A stretch of 64,000 bases of DNA from Clostridiales bacterium CCNA10 (GTDB lineage: Bacteria > Bacillota > Clostridia > Oscillospirales > Oscillospiraceae). Both the position numbers and the translations under genes were made by a program. A model generated the notes under the pieces. That model was given only the letters and a program-made list of their open reading frames with translations. It did no database searches and was not told the origin of the DNA. The DNA lies in assembly GCA_003573975.1 (NCBI GenBank), contig AP018533.1:1674001-1738000 (forward strand), in the 5' to 3' direction. How positions within the stretch are numbered: the first letter of the stretch is position 1; each line of letters starts with the position of its first letter. This document shows positions 61,929 to 64,000 of the stretch, piece by piece.

Positions 61929-63134
61929 ATGACCTATCAAGAGATGTGCAGCTTTGAAACGCTGTACGCAGCTTACTTGGAGGCCAGAAAGCGGAAACGG
62001 TCAAAGCCGGGAACCGCCCAGTACGAGGCGAATGTTCTGGCCTGTACCGAGAAGCTGTCAACGATCCTGAGCACCAAGACCTACGTTCCGAGCAGGTTTG
62101 AGGTGTTTTATGTCTATGAGCCGAAGAAGCGGCTCGTCCAAGCACCCGCGTTCGTGGACAAAGTCGTCCTCCACGCGGTCGTGGACAACATCCTGTATGA
62201 AGCCATCACGAAGAGCTTCATTCGGGACAATTTCGCCAGTCAGACCGGTAAGGGCACCAACGATGGTTTGATGCGGCTGAAGCAGCACATGGTCGATTAC
62301 TACCGGCGAGAGAAGCGCGGAACCGATGGGTGGATTCTCAAAGGAGACGTGCATCACTTCTTCGCCAGCATCGACCACGACAAGCTGAAACGCAAGCTGA
62401 AGGCGCTGCTCGATAAGCGTGGCGTAGACCCGCAGATCTATGACCTGCTGTGCGTCTACATCAATACGACCGACGGGCTGCCCCTCGGCTACCAGACCAG
62501 CCAGCTACTCGCCCTGATGTTTCTGGACGAGTTCGACCACCTGATGAAAGAGAAATACCGCCTGAAGTATTACGGGCGATACATGGATGACTTCTACGTC
62601 ATCCTCTCAGACAAACAGCGGTTGAAGGAGATCCTGAAGGACATTCGGGCGCTGATGGACGGCTGGGGTTTGGAGCTGAACCAGAAGACTGGCATCTTTC
62701 CGCTGAGGAACGGCATCGACTTCCTCGGCTTCCATTCGTACATTACCGAAAGCGGCGGCATCATCCAGAAACTTCGACGGGACAGCATCCAGCGAATCCG
62801 TGCGAAGGTGAAGTTCTGGGAGGAAGCCTACAAGCGCGGTGAGGTTACGAAGGACGCTATCCTCCAGAGTTTCGGAGCGTGGGACGCACACGCGGCATAC
62901 GGCGATACGCACGAGCTGCGGGCGAAATACGCAAAGAAGGTGGAGGCTATCATCGGTGAGCCGGTGGAGATCCACCGGAAACTCAACGGAAACCGTGCGG
63001 TACGCGATAAGCGAAGGCTTTGCCAATGCCGCAACCTCTACAAGAAACAGCATCAGAACAGGGAGACGGAGAAATCCGGCTCCTTTTCTTATGCCCAACG
63101 CCCCACGGACGTTCCTCCGTGGGCTGACTCTTAA
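61929..63134 (+). CDS. DGR reverse transcriptase
   Basis: 401 residues. Catalytic YMDD at 218-221 and the paired aspartate in GDVHHFFASID (D140). LGYQTSQ at 186-192 has the SQ form of the conserved motif that marks DGR enzymes (other RT groups have SP). LELNQKTGIFPLRNGIDFLG follows. It copies TR RNA with adenine-specific errors and the cDNA replaces VR. The ATG at 61929 is preferred, since earlier in-frame ATGs lie in the TR spacer; its own ribosome site is weak. The 9-bp hairpin just upstream may gate translation. Confidence 0.95.
   Translation: MTYQEMCSFETLYAAYLEARKRKRSKPGTAQYEANVLACTEKLSTILSTKTYVPSRFEVFYVYEPKKRLVQAPAFVDKVVLHAVVDNILYEAITKSFIRDNFASQTGKGTNDGLMRLKQHMVDYYRREKRGTDGWILKGDVHHFFASIDHDKLKRKLKALLDKRGVDPQIYDLLCVYINTTDGLPLGYQTSQLLALMFLDEFDHLMKEKYRLKYYGRYMDDFYVILSDKQRLKEILKDIRALMDGWGLELNQKTGIFPLRNGIDFLGFHSYITESGGIIQKLRRDSIQRIRAKVKFWEEAYKRGEVTKDAILQSFGAWDAHAAYGDTHELRAKYAKKVEAIIGEPVEIHRKLNGNRAVRDKRRLCQCRNLYKKQHQNRETEKSGSFSYAQRPTDVPPWADS
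63102..63123 (+). repeat. 8-bp hairpin in the end of the reverse transcriptase gene
   Basis: CCCACGGA (63102-63109) and TCCGTGGG (63116-63123) form a perfect stem around CGTTCC. The unit CCACGGACGTTCC also occurs in element A. It ends 20 nt before the target's ribosome site, so it may be a terminator-like or regulatory hairpin between RT and target. Confidence 0.65.
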
Positions 63135-63158
63135 CTCTTATCAAGGAGGAAAAACGAA

Positions 63159-64000
63159 ATGGCAAATGTGCTTTTGAGCACCAAGGCCGTCGGCAGCACC
63201 GTCAAGCTGAAAGTCAACGGTACGGCAAAAGAGTTCATCGTCGTCCATCAGGGCAAGCCGAGTTCTCTGTACGATAACTCCTGCGACGGCACTTGGCTGT
63301 TGATGAAGGACATCTACGAGAACAGACAGTGGCACAACTCGAATGTGAACAATCTGGAGAACAGTACCATCCACAGCTATCTGAATGGAACGTTCCTCAA
63401 CCTGTTTGAGAGCAACATCAGGGACGCAATCAAGCAGGTAAAGCTCCCGTATCGCAAGAACGGTGGTTCCGGCGGCTCGGATCAGAGCGGCGCTAACGGC
63501 CTGCTCTGCAAGATTTTCCTGCTGTCCGGCTACGAGATTGGCTTCACGACCAGCGACAACTCCTACTTCCCGGTAGACGGTGCGAAGCTGTCCTACTTCG
63601 AGGCCGGAACCGGTTCGTCTGCGCTGAACAAGCGCATTGCGTACCTGAACGGCTCGGCCGCCGTCTGGTGGCTCCGCTCCCCGCTCACCCGCTACACCAA
63701 CGACGTGTGGTACGTCACTACCAATGGCTACTGCGACGACTACTACGCATCCAACTCGAGCGGCATCCGCCCCGCTTTGATTCTTCCCTCTACACTCTTG
63801 GTCTCTGATGACGGCACCGTATCCACGAATACGCCCCCGACCATCACCAGTACCAGCGGTGCGAGTGGCGTGAACCTCGGCAGTAAGACGGCGGCGTTCA
63901 GCTTCAAGTACACGCCCAACGATGCCGACGGCGACAAGCTGACGGTCACGGAAAAGCTGGACGGTGTCGTGAAGAAGACGCGCACGAATGTCACCAGCGG
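63159..64000 (+). CDS. DGR target protein with DUF6273-like domain (partial)
   Basis: 281 residues visible; continues beyond the window. The ATG follows AAGGAGGA. Residues 1-210 are a DUF6273-type domain: WLLMKDIYENRQWH, KLPYRKNGGSGGSD, and the terminal WWLRSP...GIRPALIL block. Residues 170-207 are encoded by VR1. From about 220 an Ig-like or cadherin-like segment follows (FSFKYTPNDADGDKLTVTEK), suggesting a surface-exposed stalked protein. Late gene, next to tail genes: probably a receptor-binding or adhesin part of the virion. Confidence 0.9.
   Translation, partial: MANVLLSTKAVGSTVKLKVNGTAKEFIVVHQGKPSSLYDNSCDGTWLLMKDIYENRQWHNSNVNNLENSTIHSYLNGTFLNLFESNIRDAIKQVKLPYRKNGGSGGSDQSGANGLLCKIFLLSGYEIGFTTSDNSYFPVDGAKLSYFEAGTGSSALNKRIAYLNGSAAVWWLRSPLTRYTNDVWYVTTNGYCDDYYASNSSGIRPALILPSTLLVSDDGTVSTNTPPTITSTSGASGVNLGSKTAAFSFKYTPNDADGDKLTVTEKLDGVVKKTRTNVTS
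63666..63779 (+). repeat. DGR variable repeat VR1
   Basis: Aligns without gaps to TR 61571-61684. Fifteen substitutions are at template A; only one (C to T, next to a changed A) is not. The terminal CGCTTTG is the IMH. Changed codons are mainly template AAC/AAT, giving Leu, Arg, Tyr, Asp, Thr, Cys and Ser in place of Asn or Tyr. Confidence 0.93.

Overview
The window is the left part of a chromosome-integrated temperate phage, preceded by about 4.5 kb of host DNA. The host stretch is GC-rich. It carries asd (minus strand, behind a lysine riboswitch), a secreted SpoIID/LytB-domain protein and queA. A GC-rich spore-forming Clostridium-class Firmicute fits this best; an Oscillospiraceae member such as the Flavonifractor group is an inference from gene content and base composition, not proven. 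The prophage starts between queA and a large serine recombinase. Its right end lies beyond base 64000.

Layout: (1) 4.7-8.9 kb, integration and immunity: serine recombinase, an unknown gene coupled to a CI-like repressor, a divergent Cro-like gene and a second small regulator. Near-identical operator-like dyads sit in two promoters here and a related one lies at 21.26 kb. (2) 8.8-21.1 kb, early operon: lytic transglycosylase, PD-(D/E)XK exonuclease, RecT, replication organizer, DnaC-like loader, RusA, HNH nuclease, SSB, a Gp37/Gp68-like protein, RtcB RNA ligase and a DUF1492-like late regulator. A DUF6273-like protein in this operon carries a remote variable repeat of the diversity-generating retroelement (DGR). 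(3) 21.2-26.5 kb, a run of small, mostly unrecognised genes behind a strong promoter bearing the repressor operator. (4) 26.5-32.2 kb, a SAM-centred block: metK, a structured non-coding RNA candidate, a DUF488-like gene, a tRNA and tRNA-like array, an MTA/SAH-nucleosidase-like protein, a DNA methyltransferase-like protein and a ParB-domain protein.

(5) 32.2-44.6 kb, packaging and head: TerS, TerL, a 988-residue portal fused to Nudix and ADP-ribosyltransferase-like domains, an Mu F-like head protein, a DUF2213 protease with a nested scaffold start, the major capsid protein and connector genes. (6) 44.6-60.9 kb, contractile tail: sheath, tube, tail assembly chaperone with a -1 frameshift, tape measure, baseplate hub, spike, wedge and J, then several tail-fibre or appendage proteins. 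A lone minus-strand gene (47.45-47.8 kb) looks like a lysogenic-expression cargo gene. (7) 60.9-64 kb, the DGR: Avd-like gene, template repeat (TR), reverse transcriptase, and a target gene with a variable repeat (VR) that runs off the window.

Three points stand out. The DGR has one adenine-rich template and two variable repeats 48 kb apart, one in a late appendage-type protein and one in an early cytoplasmic protein. Three tandem tRNA-shaped RNAs with encoded CCA keep glycine identity features (U73, C35, C36) but lack the D-loop GG and the T-loop TTC, and two of the three also lack U33. The phage also appears to encode SAM synthesis, SAM use and removal of the by-product. Lysis genes and the right attachment site are not in the window.
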